A stretch of 12,612 nt of DNA from CAYLNH01 sp964384625 (GTDB lineage: Bacteria > Verrucomicrobiota > Lentisphaeria > JABSQK01): contig CAYLNH010000219.1 in NCBI GenBank assembly GCA_964384625.1, positions 1-12,612 of the forward strand, in the 5' to 3' direction. Positions 1 to 7,425 of this stretch are shown here, in pieces (position 1 is the stretch's first letter; each line of letters begins with the position of its first letter). Under the pieces are notes generated by a model. It was given only the letters and a program-made list of their open reading frames with translations, was not told the DNA's origin and searched no databases. Made by a program: the position numbers and the translations under genes.

Positions 1-51
1 ATCGCATATGCAGCAGCATGACGAGTGTCGCCTATTTGCATGCCGGATTAA

Positions 52-399
52 TACCACAGCCCGAACCACAACTTCCACGGCGACAAGTTCTACACGATCG
101 GGCGCATGGTCCGCAAACCGGAACTGACCCCATTCGCGCTGGACTGCGTCTGGTTCGACGGCGTACCGAACGACACGACGCACAAACTGCCGACGGGTGC
201 GGAAGACGTCTACAACCCGGGCCTGGGCCAACCGTACAACGAACAGCTCTGGCGTTTCACCATCGACCGTCATCTGTTCCGGATCAACGCCACCTTTATT
301 GACGGCAGCGCCCGCACCTTGCGGTTGGGCGAACTCTGGGGGCTGCAGTGGCACCGGGACTACATCCCCGACACCGAGGTGACCTTTCCCCGGCCGTGA
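52..399 (+). CDS. C-terminal fragment of H-X9-DG pseudopilin-like (type II secretion G-like) protein
   Basis: The translated tail contains an exact H-X9-DG motif (His at 271-273, Asp-Gly at 301-306), followed by a segment ending LWGLQWHRDY. Both are typical of the prepilin-type processing-associated C-terminal domain of pseudopilin-like proteins, which are abundant in Planctomycetes and Lentisphaerae. The region before the first ATG (106) also reads as this family (HSPNHNFHGDKFYTIGR), so the ATG is not the real start. The frame is open only back to a TAA at 49-51. The expected upstream part, including the prepilin cleavage site and N-terminal helix, is missing. Frame 3 upstream of about position 50 reads SMTSVAYLHAGL, which would join plausibly to the frame-1 text. 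Either a frameshift or an assembly error lies near 45-54, or the gene is a remnant. These proteins are predicted to be envelope or pilus-like; their substrate is unknown. Confidence 0.7.
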   Translation, partial: YHSPNHNFHGDKFYTIGRMVRKPELTPFALDCVWFDGVPNDTTHKLPTGAEDVYNPGLGQPYNEQLWRFTIDRHLFRINATFIDGSARTLRLGELWGLQWHRDYIPDTEVTFPRP

Positions 400-427
400 T
401 GCTCTGATTTCAACATAACCCGCCGCC

Positions 428-463
428 GTCCGGGCCGGCTGATATCACTCGGTCGGCCCGGAC
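428..463 (+). terminator. Strong hairpin between convergent genes, probable bidirectional terminator
   Basis: GTCCGGGCCG at 428-437 pairs perfectly with CGGCCCGGAC at 454-463, and the stem extends inward by GU and CG pairs around a roughly 10-nt loop. A short T-rich stretch (TCTTT) follows on the + strand. The hairpin lies 28 nt after the pseudopilin stop and 37 nt past the stop of the leftward pectate lyase gene, so it could serve both. The T tract is weak, which lowers certainty that it is a classic intrinsic terminator. Confidence 0.6.
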
Positions 464-500
464 TCTTTCCGCTATCCCGGCAGACCTGAGAAGATCGGCG

Positions 501-2879
501 TCAGGGTGTTCGGCACCAGCGGACCGCGCCGGCCTTGCCGGCGATATCGATGGGCTGAACGCCGAGGACCTCGCCGCGCTTGGGTTTCCGTAAGGGCACA
601 TGCAGGACCATGGCGCCAACCACCTTCCAGGTGTTCTGCTGCGCCTCGTCCCGGGTGGCGCCGCGGCAAAGCCGATACTCGCGGACCCGCGACTCATCGG
701 CGGCCGGCTGCCACGACAGCAGTCTGCCCCACTTTTTGTGGACCACGATCTTCGGGTCGGCCGGCAGTACCGGCGGCGACGTATCGGGAAGGATCTCCTG
801 CGGCGCACTGGTCAGGACCTCCTTGCCGTCGGTGACCTTGACGACGAAGGAGATCCTGCCGTTTGTGTGTGTCGCCGGGATCGTCCCGTTGAAGGTGCCG
901 TATTTGTCGCGCGTCATCGCCGCCGTCCGTTCCGCGCCGTCGGCGGGCGCATAAACGAGCACGGCGGTCGGCGCCGCCGTCCGGGTCCGGCAGTAGACGT
1001 TCAGGACTTCAACGGGGGTGCCGGGGTTTAAGTTGTATTGCCGCGGCACGACGACTCCGGCGGGCAGGCTTTTGTAGAGCGGCATCTGCATCTGCGGCGT
1101 CCCCAGCTGTTTCACCGCGACCTCTCTGGTTTCGTCCCCGCGGGTTTCCCGCACCTGTATCTTGTAGGAATGCCATTTGCTGCGATACGCCAGAGTGCCG
1201 TAGCCGTTGCGGAATAGGAACGCCGGCGCTTCCGGCAAGGGCTTGCGGTTCTTATACAACAGGCCGCCGAGAAGTTCCGTGCGGCCGCCGTCGTAGGTGC
1301 CGATCGCGGTCCGGTCTTTCTCCGTTTTGTGCAGCAGTACCCAGAGATCGCTGCCGAAATTCTGGACGTGCGGGTTGTGTTCGTAGCTCTCCGTATTCAA
1401 CCCGCGGATCCAGACCTTCTGGCGGTCGAACACCAGCGGCACGGCGCAGAAGTCGGTCATAAACACCTTGCCGCCGGGCACCGAGTTGTAGTAGCTCCCA
1501 CCGCCGCCGCAAACCAACGTGCGCCTCGAGGCATGGTGAAACGTCCAGCTCGCGGCATTGCCATACGTGCTGCGGCAGTTGACATATACCGCTTCGGGTT
1601 TGCCGTCTGCAATAACGAACGCCGGCACCGGCTTGCGGAATATCAGCTGACTGCCGAGAGTGAACAGCCGCCGCAGATTGCCGCGCACCTGAATGCTCTG
1701 ATACGACATATAGAAGCCGTCCGGAATCACCACATACTCGGCGCCGGAATCGATCGCTTTCTGGATTGCCGGGCCGCTGTCGAATTTCTCCTGCCAACTG
1801 GTCGACTTCGCCCCGAATTTCGTCACGTCAACCCACTCCTTCGGATCTCCGGGCGGAATGACCGGCGGCTGTTCCACCGGCAGCGACAGCGCCTTGCCGG
1901 CGCCGTCGAACAAGGCCTGCACCGGGTGCGACGCGTATTCCTCGATCCGGTTGCCGGCGACATCCTTCCGGGTGCCGCTGTCGTTACTCAATGCCTGCCC
2001 GTAGCCCTCGACCGCGATGTCGCGGGCGAACAACACCGCCCCCTTCCGATTGATGACGGCCGACTGTTTCGAGTCGCCGCCGGCAAGACGGCTGTCCACC
2101 AGCGCCATCGACGCCCACTTCGAATTGTTGATCACCGCCGGCACGCGGTTCTTGCTGGTCAGTCGGCGGATGCCCACGCTGTTGCCGTTGTTGATCAACC
2201 CGACCCGCCGCTGATTGGTCAAGGTGATGTTCTCGAAGGCCCAGCTATACTGGTCGCTGCGGATATCGATGCCCGTGTCGAAACCGTCAATCAGCAGATC
2301 GCAGGTGTACCCCGGACCCGGCCATTTCGGCATGAACAGGCCTATGGCGCCGGCCTGCTGCGGGTCGCTGCTGCGAATCACCACATTCCGCACGCCGCCC
2401 CCGTTGTTCGTGTGGAAATGAATGCCGATCGCCCCAGGATTGCCCCGGCCGATATCAACGGTGACGTGCCGCAGCCGCTGGAAGAAATTCTGGCCGGCAT
2501 GCCCGAACTGGTTGTTCAGCACCGCCTTCGGCTTTTTCGGATTCTGGAAACCGGGACAGTTGTCCTGCAGCCGAAGCACCACACCGGCCCGGCTTTCACC
2601 GCGGACATCCTTCTTCTTGTCGCCCCACTGAATCGTATCGCTGATCAGGTAGGTGCCGTTGGGCAGATAGATCTGCCGGGCGGTGTCGTACTTCGGATGG
2701 CGGTTCGTTTTGCCGGCGCCGAAGACCGCCTGGAGCACCTTCGTGTCATCCGTCTTGCCGTCGCCGACTGCGCCGGCGTCCTTGACGTTGACATAGCCCA
2801 TTTCGGGCGGGATCGCGAACTCCTGCGCCGGAACCGTCAACCCGGCACACACAATCAGAATCAGACACAATCGACGCAT
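501..2879 (-). CDS. Secreted pectate lyase superfamily protein (two beta-helix domains)
   Basis: A 792-residue protein if started at the ATG at 2877-2879. That start has an AGGAG 7 nt upstream and begins with a signal peptide (MRRLCLILIVCAGLTVPA, likely cut near residue 18). The frame runs 26 codons further upstream, but that would bury the signal peptide and read through the operator. Residues about 29-225 carry the pectate-lyase-3 opening (YVNVKDAGAVGDGKTDD) and right-handed beta-helix text. A second degenerate copy of this opening starts near residue 349 (WVDVTKFGA...DSGPAIQKAID). Residues about 705-792 resemble a fibronectin-III-like module (EYRLCRG...GEVLGVQPIDIAG). Such proteins act on pectin or other uronate-containing glycans as lyases or exo-hydrolases, but many relatives are uncharacterised and no catalytic residue can be fixed here. 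The gene lies 159 bp downstream of a co-directional LacI regulator, with its own operator palindrome before the start. Confidence 0.85.
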   Translation of the reverse strand: MRRLCLILIVCAGLTVPAQEFAIPPEMGYVNVKDAGAVGDGKTDDTKVLQAVFGAGKTNRHPKYDTARQIYLPNGTYLISDTIQWGDKKKDVRGESRAGVVLRLQDNCPGFQNPKKPKAVLNNQFGHAGQNFFQRLRHVTVDIGRGNPGAIGIHFHTNNGGGVRNVVIRSSDPQQAGAIGLFMPKWPGPGYTCDLLIDGFDTGIDIRSDQYSWAFENITLTNQRRVGLINNGNSVGIRRLTSKNRVPAVINNSKWASMALVDSRLAGGDSKQSAVINRKGAVLFARDIAVEGYGQALSNDSGTRKDVAGNRIEEYASHPVQALFDGAGKALSLPVEQPPVIPPGDPKEWVDVTKFGAKSTSWQEKFDSGPAIQKAIDSGAEYVVIPDGFYMSYQSIQVRGNLRRLFTLGSQLIFRKPVPAFVIADGKPEAVYVNCRSTYGNAASWTFHHASRRTLVCGGGGSYYNSVPGGKVFMTDFCAVPLVFDRQKVWIRGLNTESYEHNPHVQNFGSDLWVLLHKTEKDRTAIGTYDGGRTELLGGLLYKNRKPLPEAPAFLFRNGYGTLAYRSKWHSYKIQVRETRGDETREVAVKQLGTPQMQMPLYKSLPAGVVVPRQYNLNPGTPVEVLNVYCRTRTAAPTAVLVYAPADGAERTAAMTRDKYGTFNGTIPATHTNGRISFVVKVTDGKEVLTSAPQEILPDTSPPVLPADPKIVVHKKWGRLLSWQPAADESRVREYRLCRGATRDEAQQNTWKVVGAMVLHVPLRKPKRGEVLGVQPIDIAGKAGAVRWCRTP

Positions 2880-2886
2880 CAAACCA

Positions 2887-2891
2887 CTCCT
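2887..2891 (-). promoter_or_regulatory. Ribosome binding site fixing the lyase start
   Basis: On the minus strand AGGAG lies 7 nt before the ATG at 2877-2879. This supports that start over the longer open frame, because the protein then begins directly with a signal peptide. Confidence 0.75.
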
Positions 2892-2911
2892 AAGCCATTC
2901 CGGCCATTCTG

Positions 2912-2925
2912 CATTAACGTTAATG
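2912..2925. promoter_or_regulatory. Palindromic LacI-family operator before the pectate lyase gene
   Basis: CATTAACGTTAATG is a perfect 14-bp palindrome with the central CG typical of LacI-family operators. It lies 33 bp upstream of the lyase start and downstream of the lacI-type gene. A near-identical site (4102-4113) lies before the lacI-type gene itself. Assignment to that regulator is an inference from the shared motif and position. No convincing -35/-10 pair was found here, so overlap with the promoter is likely but unproven. Confidence 0.7.
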
Positions 2926-3038
2926 TCTTGGGCCGCTGAACCGGCCCCGGGTTCCATCGATACCGGATAACCAGGGCAGCGGCGCGAGGCGGCAGGGCCC
3001 AGACACCGTGACCCCGTCCAGCAAGCGCCCCCCCGGCA

Positions 3039-4052
3039 CTATCGCGGCGGCGCCAGCGTCGCGCCGCGGACCCACTCGCAAGGGACCTCTTCCGGCGGGA
3101 TCGACGTTTCCGGCGCGTCGATCTTGCGCTGGAGCAGTTCCACCCCGCGCCGGCCGATCTGCGCCCAGGGCAGGCGGCAGACCGTCCCCCGCATCCCGTC
3201 CGGCAGCCGCATCGCATCGTCGGCAACCGTCACAATCGAGAGATCCCGCGGTACCCGCAGGCCGAGACGCAGCGCCACGAAATAACAGCCGACGGCGTAG
3301 TTGGCCGAGTGGCTGACGATCGCCGTCATCCGGTCGGGACCCGTCAGCCAGGGCTCCAACAGGTCAACCACCTGTTTCTTCACATCCGAGTTGCGGGTGG
3401 TAATCAACCGCGGCCGCAGGCGACGCTGCTTCATCGCGTCCTCATAGCCGGCGAACCGGTCCAACCGGCTGCAATGCGGGGCGTCGTCCCGAGCGAAACC
3501 GGGATCGAGATAGCCGATCCGCGTGTGGCCGGCCCGGGTCAACCGGCTCGTGCCCATGTGCGTGGCGCCGCGGTCGTCGGGGTAGATGCAGTCCGCCTGA
3601 CGCTTCAGGTTGACCCAGATGGCGGGAATCCGATAGGTGTTGAGAATCCCCGCAAGCTCCGGCGGCGGCTCGCTCTGGAACAGGACAATGAGACCGTCGG
3701 CCAGCAGCTGCCGGAACAGAGCCGGCAAGGGGTTGTCGTCGTACATTCCGGTATCGTCCAGCCGGGAAATAATCAGATTCAACGAGCGGCTCTCGGTGGC
3801 GGTCTCGAGGGCATTCAGCAGCGCCGGCGGCAGGTGATTCACCTTCAGTCCGCGCAGGATCGCGATGCAGTCCGAGCGCCCGGTGCGCATGGCCCGGGCC
3901 GAAGCATTGGGCCGGTAGCCCAGGCGGTTGGCGGCCTTCAACACCTTCAGCCGCGTGTCCTCGCGAAAGGCGTCGGACCCCTGCAGGATCCGCCCCACAG
4001 TCTGGCGGGACAACCCGGTCGCTTCGGCGATCTGCTTCATCGTGATCGCCAT
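3039..4052 (-). CDS. LacI family transcriptional regulator
   Basis: A 337-residue protein, the usual LacI-family length. The N-terminal helix-turn-helix is clear (MKQIAEATGLSRQTVGRILQ, residues 5-24), followed by the hinge region text RLGYRPNASARAMRTGRSD. Residues about 60-335 form the periplasmic-binding-protein-like ligand domain, with the typical AGHTRIGYLD and GCYFVALRLGLRVPRDLSIV segments. The ATG at 4050-4052 has a GGAGGTG 8 nt upstream. The ligand cannot be read from sequence; its location just before a secreted pectate-lyase-type gene and near uronate enzymes suggests a uronate or oligouronide. Palindromes of the ATTAACGTTAAT type before both this gene and the lyase suggest that it controls itself and the lyase. 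Confidence 0.92.
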   Translation of the reverse strand: MAITMKQIAEATGLSRQTVGRILQGSDAFREDTRLKVLKAANRLGYRPNASARAMRTGRSDCIAILRGLKVNHLPPALLNALETATESRSLNLIISRLDDTGMYDDNPLPALFRQLLADGLIVLFQSEPPPELAGILNTYRIPAIWVNLKRQADCIYPDDRGATHMGTSRLTRAGHTRIGYLDPGFARDDAPHCSRLDRFAGYEDAMKQRRLRPRLITTRNSDVKKQVVDLLEPWLTGPDRMTAIVSHSANYAVGCYFVALRLGLRVPRDLSIVTVADDAMRLPDGMRGTVCRLPWAQIGRRGVELLQRKIDAPETSIPPEEVPCEWVRGATLAPPR

Positions 4053-4101
4053 CGGTCACACACCTCCGTGATCAGCGCGGAACACCACATGCCGCAATCA
4101 T

Positions 4102-4113
4102 ATTAACGTTCAT
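4102..4113. promoter_or_regulatory. LacI-family operator before the lacI-type gene (autoregulation)
   Basis: ATTAACGTTCAT matches the perfect palindrome at 2913-2924 in 11 of 12 positions; 12 of 14 positions are self-complementary when flanks are included. On the minus strand it touches a TATGAT -10-like hexamer (4097-4102), with no clear -35, about 45 bp before the lacI-type start. The placement suggests repression of the regulator's own promoter. Confidence 0.6.
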
Positions 4114-4193
4114 AACCAATACCTGTTTGACCCCGGAAATGCAAGCAGGGTTCCCGCGCCGCCGGGCCGCAACAGAAATTGCCGGAAATAGCC

Positions 4194-4221
4194 TTGCGCT
4201 AGCTGGTCTGACAAGTATAAT
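4194..4221 (+). promoter_or_regulatory. Sigma70-type promoter for the FadR/GntR operon
   Basis: A perfect TATAAT -10 at 4216-4221 is preceded after 16 nt by TTGCGC at 4194-4199 as a partial -35. Transcription would start near 4228, leaving a leader of about 150 nt before the start codon at 4381. It is the best promoter match seen in the window and points to the four-gene rightward run. Confidence 0.6.
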
Positions 4222-4231
4222 ACCCAGACCA
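4204..4231. promoter_or_regulatory. Inverted repeat TGGTCTG-N14-CAGACCA overlapping the promoter, likely GntR operator
   Basis: The arms at 4204-4210 and 4225-4231 are perfectly complementary and their centres are 21 bp apart, two helical turns. The TATAAT lies inside the spacer, so a bound protein would block transcription. TGGTCTG is close to the GGTCTGAC-like half-sites used by several FadR-subfamily regulators (for example LldR-type). The regulator gene is the first gene downstream, so autoregulation is the simplest reading. Confidence 0.6.
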
Positions 4232-4368
4232 AACCGGCCGTCGGCGCCGGGCGCCTGGACCGATGTCCGGCGGCAGCCGGGCTCGTCCATGGTCATGAAA
4301 AAGAAATCAGTCAGGTCCGCCGCAGGCCTTGTACGGAAATCAGGAAGCCGCAGGATCGAAGTGCAAAA

Positions 4369-4374
4369 CAGGTG
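4369..4374 (+). promoter_or_regulatory. Ribosome binding site deciding the FadR/GntR start
   Basis: AGGTGG lies 6 nt before the ATG at 4381. A GTG start at 4372 in the same frame would overlap this site and has no site of its own, so the ATG is preferred. Confidence 0.6.
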
Positions 4375-4380
4375 GTCGCG

Positions 4381-5070
4381 ATGAATGACACGTTCGTGCG
4401 AATTTCCACGGCCGAGGCCGTGGTCAACTATGTCAAGGCGAAGATCGAAGCCGGCGAACTGAAGCCGGGGGATCGCCTGCCCAGTGAACGGAAACTGCAG
4501 CAGGAACTTGAGATCAGCCGGTTCGCGCTGCGTGAAGGACTGGCGCGGCTCAACGCCCTCGGCATCATCAGCAGTTCGCAGGGCAAAGCGTCCGTGGTCA
4601 ACGCCGACGTCAACAGCGCCAGTCTGAACGATGTCTTCCTGCCGCTGGGCGCGGGCGACAACCCCGACTACATCGACGACCTGTTTTTCTCCCGCTGTCT
4701 GATTGAGTCCGAGTGCGCCGCCCTGGCCGCGGTCAACCGGACAGCCGTCCAACTTGCCCGTCTGCAGGACCTCCTGAACGCGTTGAAGGCGTCAATCGAA
4801 GACGAGTCGGCGTATGCCCGCATCGACTACGAACTGCACCACGCCATCGTCGACGCCGGCGGCAACGTCTTTCTGATCAAGATCCACGAACTGCTGCAGC
4901 AGCAGTTGCAGCCGGTCATCGCCAGGTCCGTGCACGACCGCGAGCACCGCGACAATTCGATGCGGTGGCACCGCAAGATCGTCAAAGCCATTGAAGTCCG
5001 CGACGCCGAGCAAGCGAAGAAGGCCATGACCGGCCATCTCGGCGCTTGCCAATCTGCTTACAAGGGATAA
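4381..5070 (+). CDS. FadR/GntR family transcriptional regulator with FCD domain
   Basis: A 229-residue regulator. The N-terminal winged helix-turn-helix spans about residues 8-75, with the family hallmark LKPGDRLPSERKLQQEL (27-43) and SRFALREGLARL. The C-terminal FCD ligand domain covers about 95-222. Its usual metal-binding set is recognisable: Asp149 and His153 in RIDYELHHAIV, His197 in RWHRKIVKAIE, and His219 in MTGHLG. FadR-subfamily proteins with this domain often sense uronates, hexonates or other organic acids (UxuR, ExuR, LldR, DgoR). With glycosidases, a hydroxyacid dehydrogenase and a sugar-acid kinase nearby, a uronate or aldonate ligand is likely. It is the first gene of the rightward run, 33 nt before the next gene, and probably represses its own promoter through the inverted repeat at 4204-4231. 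Confidence 0.9.
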   Translation: MNDTFVRISTAEAVVNYVKAKIEAGELKPGDRLPSERKLQQELEISRFALREGLARLNALGIISSSQGKASVVNADVNSASLNDVFLPLGAGDNPDYIDDLFFSRCLIESECAALAAVNRTAVQLARLQDLLNALKASIEDESAYARIDYELHHAIVDAGGNVFLIKIHELLQQQLQPVIARSVHDREHRDNSMRWHRKIVKAIEVRDAEQAKKAMTGHLGACQSAYKG

Positions 5071-5103
5071 CCACAAAAATCACTGCGAAAGACAAGCAGG
5101 CTC

Positions 5104-7212
5104 ATGCATAGCAAGATCATTGCCGACACCAACATCCCGCCGCTCGCCTTTGCCGTGCGTGAGATCGAGCAGGCCGCAGCCCGTAACGCCGAAGCACTGC
5201 CGACGATCGTCCTGACCGCCGACAAGGCGGAATCTGTTCGACTCGCGGGCGAACTGGATTGTGAACCACCTCCCGGACTGCCGCACGAGGGCTATGCGAT
5301 TCGTGCATCCAGCGATCCGTCCGCACCCGTTGCGGTATTTGCTGAAGATCCGGTGGGGGCAATGTACGGCGGACTGGATATCGCCGAAAGCATACGACTC
5401 GGTACGATTGAGGCACTGGAGGACAAGGACTGCCGACCGCACATCCTCCGGCGCGGCATCAAATTCAACATCCCTCTGGACGCGCGCACTCCGAGTTACT
5501 CGGACGCATCGGACTCCGCGCAGCAGAACATTCCCGCGGTCTGGGAGATGGATTTCTGGCAGGACTACCTGGACGCGATGGCGCGGGACCGATTCAACGC
5601 TCTGACCCTCTGGAGCCTGCATCCCTTTCCGTCCATGGTAAAGGTGCCGGAGTTCCCCGAGGTCGCCCTGGACGACGTCATGCGCACCACCGTGCCGTTC
5701 GACGACACCTACAGTCTGTGCGGCCACGACATGGTCCGCGAAGAAACCCTGGCCAACCTGGAAACGGTCAAGGCCATCAGCATCGACGGCAAGATCGCTT
5801 TCTGGCAACAGGTCATGCAGTACGCCCGGGACCGCGGCATCGAGGTCTACATCTTCACCTGGAACATCTTCACCTTCGGCGCCGACGGCAAGTACGGCAT
5901 CACCCACGAACAGGACAACGTCCGGACCATCGAGTACTTCCGCGCCAGCGTCCGCGAGCTGATCCTGACCTATCCGCTGCTGGCCGGCATCGGCATCACG
6001 GCCGGCGAACAGATGGAGGACCGCGACGACGAGTACAGCAAGGAGCGATGGCTCTGGCAGGCCTATGGCGAAGGCGTGCGAGATGCGCAGCAGCAGCAGC
6101 CGGAACGCGACTTCCGTGTCATCCACCGCTATCATCAGACCGCGCTCGACTCGATCCTCGACGCCTGGCGGGACTGTCCATGCACCTTTGACCTGAGCTA
6201 CAAGTACGCCATCGCTCATATGTATTCCGCACCGGCGCCGCCGTTTGCCCGGGAAGCCCTGGACGAATTGCCGAAAGATCTGCGCATGTGGATGACCGTG
6301 CGCAACGACGACATCTACAGCTTCCGCTGGGGCGACCCGGATTTCGCCCGCGATTTCATCCGCGCCTTGCCGGGCCGGGAACAGTTGGCCGGCTACTACA
6401 TGGGGCCGGACGGCTACACCTGGGGCCGCGAGTTCATCAGCACCGAACCGGAATCACCGCGGCAGTTGGTCATTCAGAAGCAGTGGTTCAGCTTCCTCCT
6501 GTGGGGGCGGTTGAGCTACGACCCGACGTTGAGCAACGAACACTTCAAGCAGGTCCTGGCGGCGCGGTTCCCGGACGTCGACGGCCGGCAGCTGTTCGAC
6601 GCGCTGCAGGCGGCGTCGCGCATCATTCCGCTGGTGACCCGGTTTCATTGGGAATACCTGGATTTCCAGTGGTTTCCCGAAGCCTGCATCAGCCATCGGC
6701 GCCGCTACAAAGGCTTTCACACGGTCGAACATTTCATCAACGGCCCGACGATGGAGGAAAGCGGGTTGATGACGATCAAGAAATACTGCGGCGCCGTGCG
6801 GAATGACAAGCCACTGACCGGCACCACGCCGGTTCAGGTGGCCGAGGAACTCCGCGCTCTCGCCGATACGGCGCTGTCCGCAATTGCACCGCTGACGCCG
6901 GGGAATAATAAGGAGTTGCGTCTGCAGTTGGGAGACGTCGCGGCCATGGCGCACCTGGGCAGGTACTACGCCGCCAAGATCGACGGCGCCGTCAATCTGC
7001 GTTTCTTCGACCGCAGCGGCGAAATGCACTACCGCGACGCGGCCGTGCGTCATCTCGAACAGGCTCTGCAGCACTGGTGCAATTACGTCGACATCGCCAC
7101 GAAGCACTACAAGCCGCAGTTACTGACACGGCTTGGCATGGTTGACTTGAAGGCGCTGACAGCTTGCGTCGAGGACGATATTCGCATTGCTGAAGAATGG
7201 GTAACGGAGTAG
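5104..7212 (+). CDS. Alpha-glucuronidase-like glycoside hydrolase (GH20/GH67-type N domain), putative uronidase
   Basis: A 702-residue protein without signal peptide, so probably cytoplasmic. Residues about 30-100 resemble the small alpha/beta domain that precedes the barrel in GH20 and GH67 enzymes (AVFAEDPVGAMYGGLDIAE). From residue about 115 the text looks like a TIM-barrel hydrolase: RRGIKFNIPLDAR, FWQDYLDAMARDRFNALTLW, RGIEVYIFTWNIF, and PLLAGIGITAGEQM, where Glu302 at a strand end is a candidate catalytic acid. A helical C-terminal region (about 590-700) follows, as in GH67-like enzymes. I infer removal of terminal uronic acids from oligosaccharides; the exact family and substrate are uncertain. 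The start has only a weak AAGCAGG upstream, 3 nt from the ATG, but the gene follows the regulator by 33 nt, suggesting co-transcription. Confidence 0.75.
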   Translation: MHSKIIADTNIPPLAFAVREIEQAAARNAEALPTIVLTADKAESVRLAGELDCEPPPGLPHEGYAIRASSDPSAPVAVFAEDPVGAMYGGLDIAESIRLGTIEALEDKDCRPHILRRGIKFNIPLDARTPSYSDASDSAQQNIPAVWEMDFWQDYLDAMARDRFNALTLWSLHPFPSMVKVPEFPEVALDDVMRTTVPFDDTYSLCGHDMVREETLANLETVKAISIDGKIAFWQQVMQYARDRGIEVYIFTWNIFTFGADGKYGITHEQDNVRTIEYFRASVRELILTYPLLAGIGITAGEQMEDRDDEYSKERWLWQAYGEGVRDAQQQQPERDFRVIHRYHQTALDSILDAWRDCPCTFDLSYKYAIAHMYSAPAPPFAREALDELPKDLRMWMTVRNDDIYSFRWGDPDFARDFIRALPGREQLAGYYMGPDGYTWGREFISTEPESPRQLVIQKQWFSFLLWGRLSYDPTLSNEHFKQVLAARFPDVDGRQLFDALQAASRIIPLVTRFHWEYLDFQWFPEACISHRRRYKGFHTVEHFINGPTMEESGLMTIKKYCGAVRNDKPLTGTTPVQVAEELRALADTALSAIAPLTPGNNKELRLQLGDVAAMAHLGRYYAAKIDGAVNLRFFDRSGEMHYRDAAVRHLEQALQHWCNYVDIATKHYKPQLLTRLGMVDLKALTACVEDDIRIAEEWVTE

Positions 7213-7220
7213 CGGAGACA

Positions 7221-7390
7221 AACCACAGATGCACACGGATAAACGCAGACAAGGAAGACTTTTCCAGATGATCCACCCAGACGCGGCACGCCAACACATA
7301 GGCGGCGAAAGGCCTGGGCGCTGTCCAAGACAACAACCAGCGCCCCCCCTTTACCCAGCCATTCGTGTCCATCTGTGTCCATCTGTGGTT
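7221..7390. repeat. Repeat element 1 with period-10 inverted ends
   Basis: This 170-bp unit starts with AACCACAGAT (7221-7230) and ends with the exact complement ATCTGTGGTT (7381-7390). Inward from both ends the sequence is an imperfect 10-bp tandem repeat: CACAGATGCA, CACGGATAAA, CGCAGACAAG on the left; ATTCGTGTCC, ATCTGTGTCC, ATCTGTGGTT on the right. The interior differs from element 2 and has a further 8-bp inverted repeat (7316-7323 with 7338-7345). It fills nearly all of the 213-nt gap between two co-directional genes, starting 9 nt after a stop codon. I see no gene in it. It looks like a non-autonomous repeat or a transcribed hairpin in the operon mRNA. Confidence 0.75.
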
Positions 7391-7425
7391 GCTCCCGCCA
7401 AGACAGCACCTCAATCCACAACAGG

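Larger units (their letters stand above)
4053..4380. other. Divergent intergenic control region
   Basis: This 328-bp gene-free stretch separates the leftward LacI gene from the rightward FadR/GntR operon. It holds a LacI-type operator at 4102-4113 and a promoter with an overlapping inverted repeat at 4194-4231. The remaining leader of about 150 nt up to the start at 4381 is GC-rich with short inverted repeats. No convincing small gene or named riboswitch was recognised in it. A short motif near 4125-4135 (GTTTGACCCCG) resembles part of the REP-like palindrome at 12203-12226, but only loosely. Confidence 0.7.

Noticed and set aside
1329..2939. Long open frame of 536 codons on the + strand
   Set aside because: It lies fully opposite the pectate lyase gene, is rich in Ala, Arg, Val and His as expected of an antisense GC-codon shadow, and has no recognisable domain.
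3309..4106. Open frame of 265 codons on the + strand opposite the LacI gene
   Set aside because: The LacI helix-turn-helix and ligand domain are unambiguous on the other strand; this frame is a shadow.
4127..4384. Possible leader peptide of 85 codons before the FadR/GntR gene
   Set aside because: It begins upstream of the predicted promoter, has no ribosome binding site, and its sequence shows no domain or attenuator-like residue run.
5080..6219. Open frame of 379 codons on the - strand
   Set aside because: It is antisense to the uronidase-like gene, which has family text over its full length.
7221..7390. CRISPR-like array suggested by repeated CACAGAT motifs
   Set aside because: The repeats are only 10 bp, adjacent with no spacers, and inverted at the other end; no Cas gene is present.
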